Shown here: one piece after another, positions 41,599-50,450 of the stretch
Position numbering within the stretch: position 1 is the stretch's first letter
How the letters are laid out: the number at the start of each line of letters is the position of its first letter
Assembly (NCBI GenBank): GCA_964399625.1
Contig: CAYNSB010000023.1
Span: forward strand, 1-55,443
Source: CAYNSB01 sp964399625
Lineage (GTDB): Bacteria; Planctomycetota; Phycisphaerae; Phycisphaerales; UBA1924
DNA length: 55,443 nucleotides
Reading direction: 5' to 3'
Made by a program: the position numbers and the translations under genes
Notes under the pieces: model-generated
Seen by the model: only the letters and a program-made list of their open reading frames with translations
The model's database searches: none
Told to the model about the DNA's origin: nothing

Positions 41599-42533
41599 CC
41601 TCGATGCCCACGAGCGTGCCCGGCGCCTCCCGCGCGGGCAAGGAATCACCCGCGACGCGGCGCGACACGCTCGCGGGCTGGCTGTGGATCTCGCCGTGGG
41701 TCGTCGGGTTCCTGGCGTTCATGCTCGTGCCCATCGGGCTCTCGCTGTACTACAGCTTCACCGAATACCCCGTGCTCGAGAAGCCGCTGTGGGTCGGGGC
41801 GGACAACTACACGCGCCTGCTGGGCGATGCGCGGTTCCACCTGGCGCTGAAGAACACCGCGCTGTACGCCGCGGCGTCGATCCCGCTGTGGACGGTGCTG
41901 GCGCTCGTCGTCGCGGCGCTGCTCAACGCGAAGATCAGGGCCCGCGGGTTCTTCCAGGCGTGCGTGTTCCTGCCCACGCTCGTGCCGCTCACGGCCTCGG
42001 CGATGGTGTGGATGTGGATGTTCAACGGCGAGTACGGGCTGATCAACCAGGCGCTGGGCGTCGTGGGCATCCGCGGTCCCAACTGGCTTCAGGAGCACGA
42101 GTGGGTGCTTCCCTCGCTCGTCGTGGTGGCGCTGTGGGGGATCGGTCAGAGCGTGGTGATCTACGTCGCGGCGCTGCAGGACGTGCCGCGGGCGCTGCTG
42201 GAGGCCGCGGCCCTGGACGGCATGGGCCCGACGCGCCGGTTCTGGCACGTGACGCTGCCGATGATCTCGCCGGTGATCCTGTTCAACGTGATCACGCTGA
42301 TGATCGGGACGCTGCAGGTCTTCGCGGTGCCGTTCGTGATCAGCAACGCCAGCCGCAACAGCAGCGGCGACGACCTGCTGTTCTATTCCATGTACCTGTA
42401 CGACAACGCGTTCACGTTCCGCCAGATGGGCTACGCGAGCGCGATGGCGTGGGTGCAGCTGCTCATCACGCTGGTGCTGACGGCGGGCACGTTCATCCTC
42501 AGCCGCAGGCTGGTGTACTACCGAGGCGCATGA
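41595..42533 (+). CDS. Sugar ABC transporter permease, MalF-type
   Basis: A 312-residue integral membrane protein. Six helices are visible: LAGWLWISPWVVGFLAFMLVP, LYAAASIPLWTVLALVVAALL, GFFQACVFLPTLVPLTASAMV and later helices. The EAA loop, LLEAAALDGMGPTRRFWHVTLPMISPVI, couples to the ATPase. ATG 41595 overlaps the binding-protein stop (ATGA) and the stop overlaps the next permease. No ATP-binding subunit is encoded in this operon, so a shared MsmX-type ATPase elsewhere is expected. Confidence 0.93.
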   Translation: MTSMPTSVPGASRAGKESPATRRDTLAGWLWISPWVVGFLAFMLVPIGLSLYYSFTEYPVLEKPLWVGADNYTRLLGDARFHLALKNTALYAAASIPLWTVLALVVAALLNAKIRARGFFQACVFLPTLVPLTASAMVWMWMFNGEYGLINQALGVVGIRGPNWLQEHEWVLPSLVVVALWGIGQSVVIYVAALQDVPRALLEAAALDGMGPTRRFWHVTLPMISPVILFNVITLMIGTLQVFAVPFVISNASRNSSGDDLLFYSMYLYDNAFTFRQMGYASAMAWVQLLITLVLTAGTFILSRRLVYYRGA

Positions 42534-43459
42534 AGGACCCGATCGCCCCATCCTCGAACCTCGACGGCGCGCGTGCGTCCGGGTGGCAGCGCGCGATCGT
42601 CTACGTCGTGCTCGCGCTGGTGGCCCTGGCGTACCTCTCGCCGCTGGTCTGGATGGTGTCCAGCTCGCTCAAGCCCGCGGCGCAGGCCGCGTCCAAGAGC
42701 CTCGCGCTCCTGCCCGACCCAGCGAGCAGCGTGGGGCACCAGGCGGTCGCCAACTACGTCGGCACGTTCAACCCCGACGGCAGCGTGAGGGAGGCGGGCG
42801 TCTGGACGGACCCCGTGGTCAAGTTCCCGCTGTACCTGCGCAACACGCTCATCATCGCGATCCTCTCGGTGTTCGGCATGACACTCTCGAGCGCGATCGT
42901 GGCGTACGGGTTCGCGCGGATCAGGTTCCGCGGGCGCGCGACGATGTTCGCCATTGTGCTGGGCACGATGATGATCCCGTTCCCCGTGCTCATGGGCCCG
43001 CTCTACCTCGTGTTCAAGTGGCTGGGGTGGATCGGCTCGCTCAAGCCGCTGTGGGTGCCGGCGTTCTTCGCGGGCGCGTTCAACGTCTTCCTGCTGCGCC
43101 AGTTCTTCATGACGATCCCCAAGGAGCTCGACGAGGCGGCACGCATCGACGGGTGCGGGCACTGGGGCATCTTCTGGCGCGTGATCCTGCCCCTGTCGCG
43201 CCCGGCGCTGGCGGTGGTCGCGCTGTTCCACTTCATCTTCGTGTGGAACGACTTCCTGGGCCCGCTCATCTTCCTGAACCACCAGGACAACTACACGCTG
43301 GCGCTGGGGCTGCAGCTGTACCAGGCGAAGGCGGGCAACACGCCGTGGAACCTGCTCATGGCCGCGAGCACGCTCGTGGTCGCGCCGGTGCTGGTGCTGT
43401 TCCTGCTGGCGCGCCGGGCGTTCGTCGAGGGGATCTCCGCGGGCGGGTCGAAGGAATGA
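42530..43459 (+). CDS. Sugar ABC transporter permease, MalG-type
   Basis: A 309-residue second permease. It has IVYVVLALVALAYLSPLVWMVSSSLKP, LRNTLIIAILSVFGMTLSSAIVAYGFARI and the EAA loop IPKELDEAARIDGCGHWGIFWRVILPLSRPAL, followed by FHFIFVWNDFLGPLIFL. An extra segment of about 45 residues between the first two helices (PDPASSVGHQAVANYVGTFNPDG) is the usual periplasmic part of the MalG/CUT1 group. Both ends overlap neighbours by 4 bp. It pairs with the MalF-type subunit encoded upstream. Confidence 0.93.
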   Translation: MKDPIAPSSNLDGARASGWQRAIVYVVLALVALAYLSPLVWMVSSSLKPAAQAASKSLALLPDPASSVGHQAVANYVGTFNPDGSVREAGVWTDPVVKFPLYLRNTLIIAILSVFGMTLSSAIVAYGFARIRFRGRATMFAIVLGTMMIPFPVLMGPLYLVFKWLGWIGSLKPLWVPAFFAGAFNVFLLRQFFMTIPKELDEAARIDGCGHWGIFWRVILPLSRPALAVVALFHFIFVWNDFLGPLIFLNHQDNYTLALGLQLYQAKAGNTPWNLLMAASTLVVAPVLVLFLLARRAFVEGISAGGSKE

Positions 43460-44604
43460 GCCCGCCCGAGGCGAGCGCGCCCGCCAGCGCCACGCGCGTG
43501 CTGGCGATCTGCCCGTCGTGGGTGGGCGATGCCGCGATGGCCACGCCGGCGCTGCGCCTGCTGCGCTCGAGCCTGCCCGGGGCGTTCATCGGCGGGCTGG
43601 TGCGCCCGGGCATCGATCAGGTGCTCGCGGGGCTGGACGTCTTCGACGAGGTGCACGTGGAGCGGGCCTCGGGCGTGATGGGGCCCAAGTTCGTCGCGGC
43701 CAAGCTCCGCCCGCGCCGCTACGACGCGGCGGTGCTGCTCACCAACTCCTTCTCGACCGCGCTGATCGCGCGGATCGCGGGCATCCCCCGGCGCATCGGG
43801 TACGACCGCGATGCACGCGGGCTGCTGCTGACCGACCGCCTCAAGGCGCCCACGTGGAAGGGCGGCGCGTGGAAGCCCGTGCCCGCCGCGGGGTACTACT
43901 GGCGGGCGGTGCGCGCGCTGCTGGAGCGCCTGGGGCGCCTGTCTCCTGCGCCCCAGGACGCCGATCCGTTTGCGCTCCCGCCCGGGGCGCGCCTGGAACT
44001 TCACGCCACGGACGAGGACCAGCGCGCCGCGAGCGACGTGCTCGAGCGCGCGGGCGTCGGGCCGGGAGTGCCGCTGGCCATCCTGAACCCCGGCGGCAAT
44101 CGCGCCGAGAAGCGCTGGCCCGCGGAGCGGTTCGCCGCGATCGGCGCGACGCTGCGCGAGCGTGGGCTCGTCGTGCTCATCAATGGTTCGCCCGCCGAGC
44201 GCGAGCTCTGCACGTCCATCGCGACGATGATCGCCGGCGGGGGCGATGCAGGCGTGGTGAGCCTGCCCGACGCGGGCGGGTCCATCCCCGCGCTCAAGGG
44301 CATCCTCGCGTGCGGGCGCGTGCGGGTGATGCTCACGAACGACACGGGGCCCCGGCACTTGGCCGCGGCGATGGGCGTTCCCGTGGTCACGCTCTTTGGG
44401 CCGACGGACCACCGCTGGACGACGATCCCGGTTCCCCCGGGCCTGGAGGCGATCCTGCTCGCGGACCCCACGCTGCCCGAGAGCGAGGTCGCGGACGACC
44501 ATCCGGAGCGCTGCCGGGTCGATCGGATCGGGCTTTCGGACGTGCTGCGAGCGGTCGAGGGGATGCTGGAGCGGTCCGGAACGGGACTTTCCGCGCGAAC
44601 TTGA
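43456..44604 (+). CDS. Lipopolysaccharide heptosyltransferase-like glycosyltransferase (GT9)
   Basis: A 382-residue glycosyltransferase family 9 protein related to WaaF/RfaF (heptosyltransferase II). The N-terminus shows AICPSWVGDAAMATPALRLLR, the GT9 acceptor-site motif. The C-terminal domain has AILNPGGNRAEKRWPAERFAAI, LTNDTGPRHLAAAMGVPVVTLFGPTD and HPERCRVDRIG, the last resembling the usual end. ATG 43456 overlaps the permease stop. Its co-transcription with a sugar importer is unusual and could reflect shared regulation or chance operon growth. The window's lpxC and lpxD make a role in LPS-core synthesis plausible. Confidence 0.88.
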   Translation: MSPPEASAPASATRVLAICPSWVGDAAMATPALRLLRSSLPGAFIGGLVRPGIDQVLAGLDVFDEVHVERASGVMGPKFVAAKLRPRRYDAAVLLTNSFSTALIARIAGIPRRIGYDRDARGLLLTDRLKAPTWKGGAWKPVPAAGYYWRAVRALLERLGRLSPAPQDADPFALPPGARLELHATDEDQRAASDVLERAGVGPGVPLAILNPGGNRAEKRWPAERFAAIGATLRERGLVVLINGSPAERELCTSIATMIAGGGDAGVVSLPDAGGSIPALKGILACGRVRVMLTNDTGPRHLAAAMGVPVVTLFGPTDHRWTTIPVPPGLEAILLADPTLPESEVADDHPERCRVDRIGLSDVLRAVEGMLERSGTGLSART

Positions 44605-44670
44605 TCGGCGCGGTGCGAGTTGTACGATTGCCCGCGACCATCAGCCGACGGGACTGTTGGCCGCATGTTC

Positions 44671-44745
44671 GGGGGCGTAGCTCAGTTTTGGTAGAGCGCA
44701 TCCATGGCATGGATGAGGTCGAGAGTTCGAGTCTCTTCGCCTCCA
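44671..44745 (+). tRNA. tRNA-Ala (anticodon GGC)
   Basis: Complete cloverleaf: acceptor GGGGGCG/CGCCTCC with one G-U pair, D-arm GCTC/GAGC, anticodon stem CATCC/GGATG with loop ATGGCAT and anticodon GGC, T-arm GAGAG/CTCTT with loop TTCGAGT, discriminator A. CCA is not encoded. A terminator follows 6 nt downstream. Confidence 0.95.
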
Positions 44746-44751
44746 CGTCCG

Positions 44752-44783
44752 CAACGGGCCCCTCAGGGGCTCGTTGTGTTTTT
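44752..44783 (+). terminator. Rho-independent terminator of tRNA-Ala, overlapping the nosL-like 5' end
   Basis: CAACGGGCCCC (44752-44762) pairs with GGGGCTCGTTG (44766-44776) over 11 bp with one G-U and a TCA loop; GTGTTTTTC follows with five T. It lies between the tRNA and the next coding region and overlaps its likely start. Confidence 0.8.
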
Positions 44784-45249
44784 CGTGGCGGCGCTCGGCG
44801 CGGCGTTGGGCGCGTGCGAGGCTCGGCGCGAGCCCACGCTCCCGCGTGTCACACTGGGCAAGGACCACTGCGCTCAATGCGACATGGTCATCGAAGATGC
44901 GGGCTCGATCGCCCTGGTCGTGGGCACGCAGGGCCCGCGCTTCTATGACGATCCGGGGTGCCTGCTCGACGATCGGCGCGAACATCCCGACATCGCCGCC
45001 CGCCCGGCGTTCGTGCACGACGCGGACGCGAGGGGCCCCGAGGCCTGGATTCCGCTCGATCGCGCCTGGTTCGTGCTGAGCCCGTCCATCCGGACGCCCA
45101 TGGGTTCCGAGCTCGAGGCCCACGCCTCCCGGGAGCGCGCGATCGCCCGGGCCCGCGAGGTCGGCGGAGAGGCGATCGGGCCCGACGCGATCGCCCAGCG
45201 GCGCGTGGAATGGCGAAAGGCCCGCTACGGATCGAGTGGCAATCCCTGA
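44776..45249 (+). CDS. NosL-like copper-binding lipoprotein, start uncertain
   Basis: About 157 residues of the NosL/NosL-like family: KDHCAQCDMVI is the copper-binding CxxCxM motif, followed by VVGTQGPRFYDDPGCLLDD, AFVHDADARG and AWFVLSPSIRTPMGSELEAH. NosL proteins bind copper in the envelope, best known for nitrous-oxide reductase assembly. A lipobox (ALGAC) precedes the mature part. The start is unclear: GTG 44776 has AGGGG upstream but gives a signal of only 13 residues without positive charge. ATG 44704 would give a better charged signal but lies inside the tRNA gene. In either case the hydrophobic stretch LVVFFVAAL is encoded by the tRNA terminator hairpin and its T-run. No nosZ is visible. 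Confidence 0.75.
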   Translation: MFFVAALGAALGACEARREPTLPRVTLGKDHCAQCDMVIEDAGSIALVVGTQGPRFYDDPGCLLDDRREHPDIAARPAFVHDADARGPEAWIPLDRAWFVLSPSIRTPMGSELEAHASRERAIARAREVGGEAIGPDAIAQRRVEWRKARYGSSGNP

Positions 45250-45346
45250 AACACCAACGGGTAACGCCGCGAACGGACCTGTCGCCCGTGTTCGGCCGAT
45301 AGAGTTGTCACGCCGGGCATTCGCTCGCGCTCTGGAGGGTTCGCGC

Positions 45347-48300
45347 ATGCGCAGGAGGATCGGGCACGGGGTGCTCAACGCGCGTCGCGCGTCGGCACTC
45401 CTGTTCGCCTGCGGGCTGGCGCTGGGCGCGGCCGACGCACAGACCATTCTCTACGTGAAGGCCTCGGCGTCCCCCGGCGGCGATGGCGCCAGTTGGGGCA
45501 CCGCGTACAAGGACCTGGAGTCGGCCCTGGCCGCCTCCGATGGAATCGCCTCGGCCCTGAACCCCGTGCAGGTCTGGGTCGCCGCGGGCAACTACACGCC
45601 CAGCGCCCGCACCGACCCGGGGCAGCCCCTCTCGGCGACGTTCTCCCTCCGCAGCAACGTCGGGATCTACGGCGGCTTCACGGGCAGCGAAGCGCTGCTC
45701 TCGCAGCGCGACCCGCAGGCCAACCCGAGCGTGCTCAACGGCGCCAGCGCCTGGCACGTCGTGACCGCGACGGGCGTGGACGCGACGAGCGTGCTCGATG
45801 GCGTGGTCGTTCGCAATGGCGGGGCCGCGTTCGGCGCGCCCGACGCCAACGGCGGCGGCCTCCGCCTCGTCAACGCCTCGCCGGTGATCCGCGGGTGCCT
45901 GATCGAGGACAACCAGGCCCTGGCCTTCGGCGCGGGCGGCGGCGCGGGGGCCTACATCCTCGGCGGCGCTCCCGGGTTCATCGACTGCACGTTCGACGGC
46001 AACCGCATCCCGTTCGGGCAAGCCCCGCGCGGCGGCGGCGTGTACATCGAGAGCGGATCGCCCTCGTTCGTGGGCTGCACCTTCGAGGACAATCGCGTTC
46101 CGGCGCTCGGCGCCGGCGGCGGCGTGTACTGCGCCGCCCCGGGCATCACCTTCACCCAGTGCGTCTTCCGGGCCAACCAGGCGCCCGAGTCCGCCTCGGC
46201 CCTCTTCGCCGCCTCGGGCGTCACCCTCGATGCGTGCACCTTCGTGGACCACGTCGTTTCCTCGGGCGCGGTCGGGGGCGGCACGATCACCGCCGGGGAC
46301 TGCCTGTTCGCGCGCAACGTGGGCGCCCTGGGCAACGGGGCCGTGCAGAGCGCGGGCCCGGGCTCCACGTTCACGCGCTGCGACTTCATCGCCAACGTCG
46401 GGTACTCCGCGGGCGCGGGGTTCTTCACGGGCGTCACGCTGGATCGATGTCGATTCCTCGGGAACACCAGCGACACCGCGGGCGCGGTGTACGGCACGAA
46501 CAACACGCTCACCAACTGCGTGCTCTCGGGCAATCGCGGCTCGTCGGTCACGGCGCTTTACGACGCGGGGGCGCTCGTCCTCACCAACACGACCATTGTG
46601 AACAACTTCGGCACGGGCGTGACCGCGGTGCTCGCGAGCTCGGCGTCGCTGGCCAACTGCGTGCTGTGGGGCAACGCCGCGGGCAGCATCGTGGATCAGG
46701 GCTCGCAGCTCCGCGTGCCCGGGACGCTCTCCATGTGGCGCTCGTGCGTGCAGTCGCCCGCGGGCGCGCCCGACGCCAACGGCAACATCTCGCTCGATCC
46801 GCTCTTCGTCAGCGCCCTGGGCCCCGACGCGATCGCCGGCACGAGCGACGACGACCCGAGCCTCTCGCCGTTCTCCCCGTGCATCGACGCGGGCGATGCC
46901 GACGCGCTGCCCGTCGTCTCCACGCTCGATCTTGCCGGTCGCCCGCGCCGCGCCGATGCCGCGTGGATCACCAACTCGGGCACCGGGTCGGGCGCGCCCA
47001 TCGACATGGGCGCGTACGAGACGCCCACGCCCACGCCGGGCGCCGCGTCGTACTGGACCGGCTCCTCCGGCGGCGACTTTGCCGACCCCGCCCGCTGGGC
47101 CGCGGGCGCGCCGGGCCCCGCTTCGCTCGCGGCCTTCGCGCTGAGCGGGCCCAGCATCGTCTCGTTCGCCAGCGGCGCCGCGTGCGCCCGCGCCACGATC
47201 GCCCGTGGCGACGTGACGCTCGCGCTCGACGGCGCGACGCTGACGCTCGCCTCGGGCGCGAGCGACGCGCTCTCCATCGCCCCGCTCCCCCGTACCCCCG
47301 CGACCCTGCGCATCCGCGGGGGGACCGTCACCGCCGCCGGCACGCGCCTGTCACCGTGGGGCACGCTCGCGGGCGATGGATCCATCTTGGGGTCCGTCGT
47401 GAGCGCGGGGGCCGTGGACCCGGGCTCGGCGATCCCCTCGACCATGAGCATCTCGGGCGACTACGCCCAGCTCGCCGGCCTCGACGGACAGGACGTGGGC
47501 GGCACGCTCCGCATCGACATCGGCTCCAACGCGCAGGGCCCCGCCGCCGATCGATTGATCGTCGGCGGGCTCGCGACCCGCGCCGGAGCGCTCCGCGTCG
47601 AGAGCAGCGCCCCCATCGGCGTGTGGACGCCCCAGCCCGTGCTCTCGGGAGGAACGCTCGCCGGGCAGTTCGCGATCGCGATCTTCCCGGAACTCGCGGG
47701 CGTTCCCGGCTCGCCCGCGCGCGCGTTCGCCATCGACGATTCACCTTCCGGCGATGTCGTGCTCTCCACGAGCAATCTCTTCTCCGCGCCCACGCTCGCC
47801 CCGCTCGTCGCCAGCGCCAGCATCGCGCGTCCTTCCGCGATCGCGGCGGGCGACCTGAACAACGACGGGCTCGACGACCTCGTGCTCGCGCTGCCCGACG
47901 CGCTGAACCCCACGGGCGCCAACGGGTCCATCGTGGTCCTGATCTCCACGGGCGATGGACACTTCGCCCCGCCGATCACGCTGCCCGCCGGAAAGAACCC
48001 GCGTGGCGTCGTGCTGGCCAACCTCGATGGCATCGACGGCTCGGGCGCGCCCCGCCGCGCCCTGGATATCGCCTTCACCAACACGGGCGACGACACCGTC
48101 TCGATCATCATGAACGACGGGGCCAACCTCTCCTCCGCGGTCGTCGTGCCCCTGCCCGCCCGCCCGCAGTTCGGCGCGCAGCTCAACGCGCCCGAGGGGA
48201 TCGCCGCGGGCGCTCTGGGCGGCCCCAGCGGGCTGGATGATCTTGCCGTCGCCAACGCCGGGACCTTCGCGGATCTGGGGCCGTCGGGCCCCGTGCCGCG

Positions 48301-49105
48301 CGGGTGGATCAGCGTGCTGCTCAACCAGGGCGGCGGCGCGTTCTCGATCGTCGATGTGCCCGTGGGCCCGCGCCCCTCGCTCGTGGTCGCCGCGGACCTC
48401 GATCACGACGGGCTCACGGACCTCGCGGCCGCCAGCGCCTCCACGGGCACGCTGCACGTGCGCCCACGCTCGGGCGGCGGCTTTGCGAGCGCCGGGCCCG
48501 ATGTGAAGATCGGCGGCTCGCCCGCCACGCTGCTCGCGTGCGACCTGAACAACGACGCCATGCCCGAGCTCATCGCGGGCGATGCGTCGAGCCCCGGCGC
48601 GCAGGTGCTCGTGAACCTGGGCGCGGGCGTGTTCGCCCCGCGCGCCACGCTGGCCCTGCCCGCCGCGCCGGGCGCGATCGTCTCCGCGGATCTGGACGGC
48701 GACGGGCGCGCGGACCTGGCGGTCGTCGCGGGCGATCGCGTGCTCATCTTCCAGAATGTCTCGCGACAGGGACGGATCGCGCTCCAGCGCCGCGCCGAGG
48801 CGCTCTCCGGCGCCGCGCCGCTGCTCGCCCCCGGGCGCTTCGATGCCGACTCACGAACGGACCTTGCCGCGTTCGTCGGCGCCGCGAGCGTGACGCCCGG
48901 CGTGCTGCGCAACACCACGTGCGCGGCCAACTGCGATGGCAGCACCACGCCGCCGGTGCTGGGCGCGGCCGACTTCGTCTGCTTCCTCGCGCGATTCAAG
49001 GCGGGCGACCCCAGCGCCAACTGCGATGGGAACACGAGCGCCCCGCTGCTCAGCGCCGCGGACTTCGTGTGCTTCCTCAATGCGTTCCGCGCCGGCTGCT
49101 CCTGA
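45347..49105 (+). CDS. Large secreted beta-helix/VCBS-type protein with GC-type dockerin tail
   Basis: A 1252-residue exported protein. A signal peptide (about 1-29) ends in GAADA. The N-terminal half (about 30-560) has right-handed beta-helix rungs of polymorphic-membrane-protein type: LYVKASASPGGDGASWGTAY, FIDCTFDGNR, FVGCTFEDNRVPAL, NNTLTNCVLSGNR and ANCVLWGNAAGSIVD, then a SPCIDAGDADALP turn. A middle region has TYWTGSSGGDFADPARW-like autotransporter repeats. The C-terminal part (about 820-1180) has FG-GAP/VCBS motifs (DLNNDGLDDLVLALPD, DLDHDGLTDLAAAS, DLDGDGRADLAVVAGD). Two GC-type repeats end it at FRAGCS. GGAGGG lies 7 nt before ATG 45347. It is probably a surface adhesin or carbohydrate-binding protein. 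Confidence 0.85.
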   Translation: MRRRIGHGVLNARRASALLFACGLALGAADAQTILYVKASASPGGDGASWGTAYKDLESALAASDGIASALNPVQVWVAAGNYTPSARTDPGQPLSATFSLRSNVGIYGGFTGSEALLSQRDPQANPSVLNGASAWHVVTATGVDATSVLDGVVVRNGGAAFGAPDANGGGLRLVNASPVIRGCLIEDNQALAFGAGGGAGAYILGGAPGFIDCTFDGNRIPFGQAPRGGGVYIESGSPSFVGCTFEDNRVPALGAGGGVYCAAPGITFTQCVFRANQAPESASALFAASGVTLDACTFVDHVVSSGAVGGGTITAGDCLFARNVGALGNGAVQSAGPGSTFTRCDFIANVGYSAGAGFFTGVTLDRCRFLGNTSDTAGAVYGTNNTLTNCVLSGNRGSSVTALYDAGALVLTNTTIVNNFGTGVTAVLASSASLANCVLWGNAAGSIVDQGSQLRVPGTLSMWRSCVQSPAGAPDANGNISLDPLFVSALGPDAIAGTSDDDPSLSPFSPCIDAGDADALPVVSTLDLAGRPRRADAAWITNSGTGSGAPIDMGAYETPTPTPGAASYWTGSSGGDFADPARWAAGAPGPASLAAFALSGPSIVSFASGAACARATIARGDVTLALDGATLTLASGASDALSIAPLPRTPATLRIRGGTVTAAGTRLSPWGTLAGDGSILGSVVSAGAVDPGSAIPSTMSISGDYAQLAGLDGQDVGGTLRIDIGSNAQGPAADRLIVGGLATRAGALRVESSAPIGVWTPQPVLSGGTLAGQFAIAIFPELAGVPGSPARAFAIDDSPSGDVVLSTSNLFSAPTLAPLVASASIARPSAIAAGDLNNDGLDDLVLALPDALNPTGANGSIVVLISTGDGHFAPPITLPAGKNPRGVVLANLDGIDGSGAPRRALDIAFTNTGDDTVSIIMNDGANLSSAVVVPLPARPQFGAQLNAPEGIAAGALGGPSGLDDLAVANAGTFADLGPSGPVPRGWISVLLNQGGGAFSIVDVPVGPRPSLVVAADLDHDGLTDLAAASASTGTLHVRPRSGGGFASAGPDVKIGGSPATLLACDLNNDAMPELIAGDASSPGAQVLVNLGAGVFAPRATLALPAAPGAIVSADLDGDGRADLAVVAGDRVLIFQNVSRQGRIALQRRAEALSGAAPLLAPGRFDADSRTDLAAFVGAASVTPGVLRNTTCAANCDGSTTPPVLGAADFVCFLARFKAGDPSANCDGNTSAPLLSAADFVCFLNAFRAGCS

Positions 49106-49256
49106 GCCCACGTCCCAACACGCGCGGAGTGTCAACGCCGGCGCGCACGTCCGCCTGTGACGCGATGGGCACGTCCCGTAACTGCCCCGCGCGCGGGCGC
49201 AAGGCCCATTTCGCACCGGGCACGCCGAAAAAGAACTCGGCTTCACGCGACGACCT

Positions 49257-49265
49257 TGGTAGGCT
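49257..49265 (+). promoter_or_regulatory. Extended -10 promoter candidate before the first GT2 gene
   Basis: TGGTAGGCT fits TGnTAnnnT and lies 76 nt before ATG 49341. The hexamer TAGGCT also occurs at 27204 and 12512. Confidence 0.35.
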
Positions 49266-49340
49266 CCGGGCGCACGCCCGCGGCGTGCCCGGCCCGGACG
49301 CCGAGTCTCGCGCAGCATCGAGGGGGCACCGTCCGGCGCC

Positions 49341-50249
49341 ATGGGCGTACCACGCATCTCCATCATCATCCCGTGCCACAACGGCGCGCGATTCCTCGCC
49401 GAGACGATCGAGTCCGCGCTCGCGCAGGAACTCCCCGCGCACGAGATCGTCGTCGTCGATGATGGGTCCACCGACGACAGCGCCGCCATCGCCCAGCGCG
49501 TGCCGGGCGTGCGCTGCGTCCGCCAGCCCAAGTCCGGCGTGAGTGCGGCGCGCAACCGAGGGCTGCAGGAGACCACCGGCGAGTACGTCGTGTTCCTCGA
49601 TGCCGACGACCGCCTGCTGCCCAACGCTCTGCGCGTCGGCGCCGAGGCGCTGGGCGCGCACTTCGACTGCGGGTTCGTCTACGGCTTCGCGCGCGACATC
49701 GACGTCCGCGGGCGCATCACCGGCACGCACAGCGCCAACGTGCCCAACGCCTGCTATCGCACGCTGCTGGAGGGCAGCACGCTCGTGCCCTCGGCGTCGG
49801 CGATGTTCCGCCGGCGCGCCCTCGACGAGGTCGGCGGGTTCGACCAGTCCATCCGCCTGGCGCAGGACCACGAGCTGTACCTCCGCGTCGCGCGACGGTT
49901 CAACCTCCACTCGCACAACACCCTCATCGTCGAGTACCGCCTCCATGAGCGCAACGCCAGCAGGCAGAGCCCAACCACCATGCTCCGCGCCGTGCTCCGC
50001 GTCATCGACATGCAGCGGGAGCACCTGGGCACCGCGCGCCAGCTCCGCCGCTCGGCCCGCATCGGGCGGGCCCACTTCGAGCGACTCTTCGCGCCGCTCA
50101 TCATGGCCGAGATGATGGACAACCTCCGCGCCCACCGCCCCGTCCGCGCGGCCCGGGCCGCCGCGTGCCTCGCACGCCACGCGCCGTCGGAGTTCTTCGC
50201 CCATGCCGAGAAGCGCCTGGGCATGGCCCTGCGATGGCTCCTGGCGTGA
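49341..50249 (+). CDS. Glycosyltransferase family 2 protein, copy 1
   Basis: A 302-residue GT-A fold glycosyltransferase. It has ISIIIPCHNGARFLAETIESALAQ, VVVDDGSTDDSAAIA (the DDGSTD nucleotide site), GVSAARNRGLQETTGEYVVFLDADDRLLP (the DxD-type metal site in DADD) and a catalytic-base region QDHELYLRVARRF. The C-terminal 90 residues are helical, with LFAPLIMAEMMDNLRAHRP. No membrane helix is seen, so it is probably cytoplasmic and transfers a sugar to a lipid- or protein-linked acceptor. The paralogue at 50451-51356 shares the full architecture. Its sugar and acceptor are unknown. Confidence 0.9.
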   Translation: MGVPRISIIIPCHNGARFLAETIESALAQELPAHEIVVVDDGSTDDSAAIAQRVPGVRCVRQPKSGVSAARNRGLQETTGEYVVFLDADDRLLPNALRVGAEALGAHFDCGFVYGFARDIDVRGRITGTHSANVPNACYRTLLEGSTLVPSASAMFRRRALDEVGGFDQSIRLAQDHELYLRVARRFNLHSHNTLIVEYRLHERNASRQSPTTMLRAVLRVIDMQREHLGTARQLRRSARIGRAHFERLFAPLIMAEMMDNLRAHRPVRAARAAACLARHAPSEFFAHAEKRLGMALRWLLA

Positions 50250-50450
50250 CCTCCCCCCGCGCCTGGGGAACACCACGCACTTCAGTTTGCCCAGACCCCC
50301 ACTGATCCCAAATCGGAAGGGCGTACACCCACCAGAAAGCGCTTTTTTCGTCCGATCCTTTTGGGGGGAAGCGGACCCTGATGTACCATTCCACCCTGTC
50401 CATCGGCCACGACGCCGTCGCTCAAGCCCTTTGCCTTACGGGGTCGCGCG

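Noticed and set aside
44704..44775. ATG inside tRNA-Ala as the certain start of the nosL-like gene
   Set aside because: The encoded arginine-rich peptide is tRNA sequence read in frame. The start is left open, and GTG 44776 is reported with a caveat.
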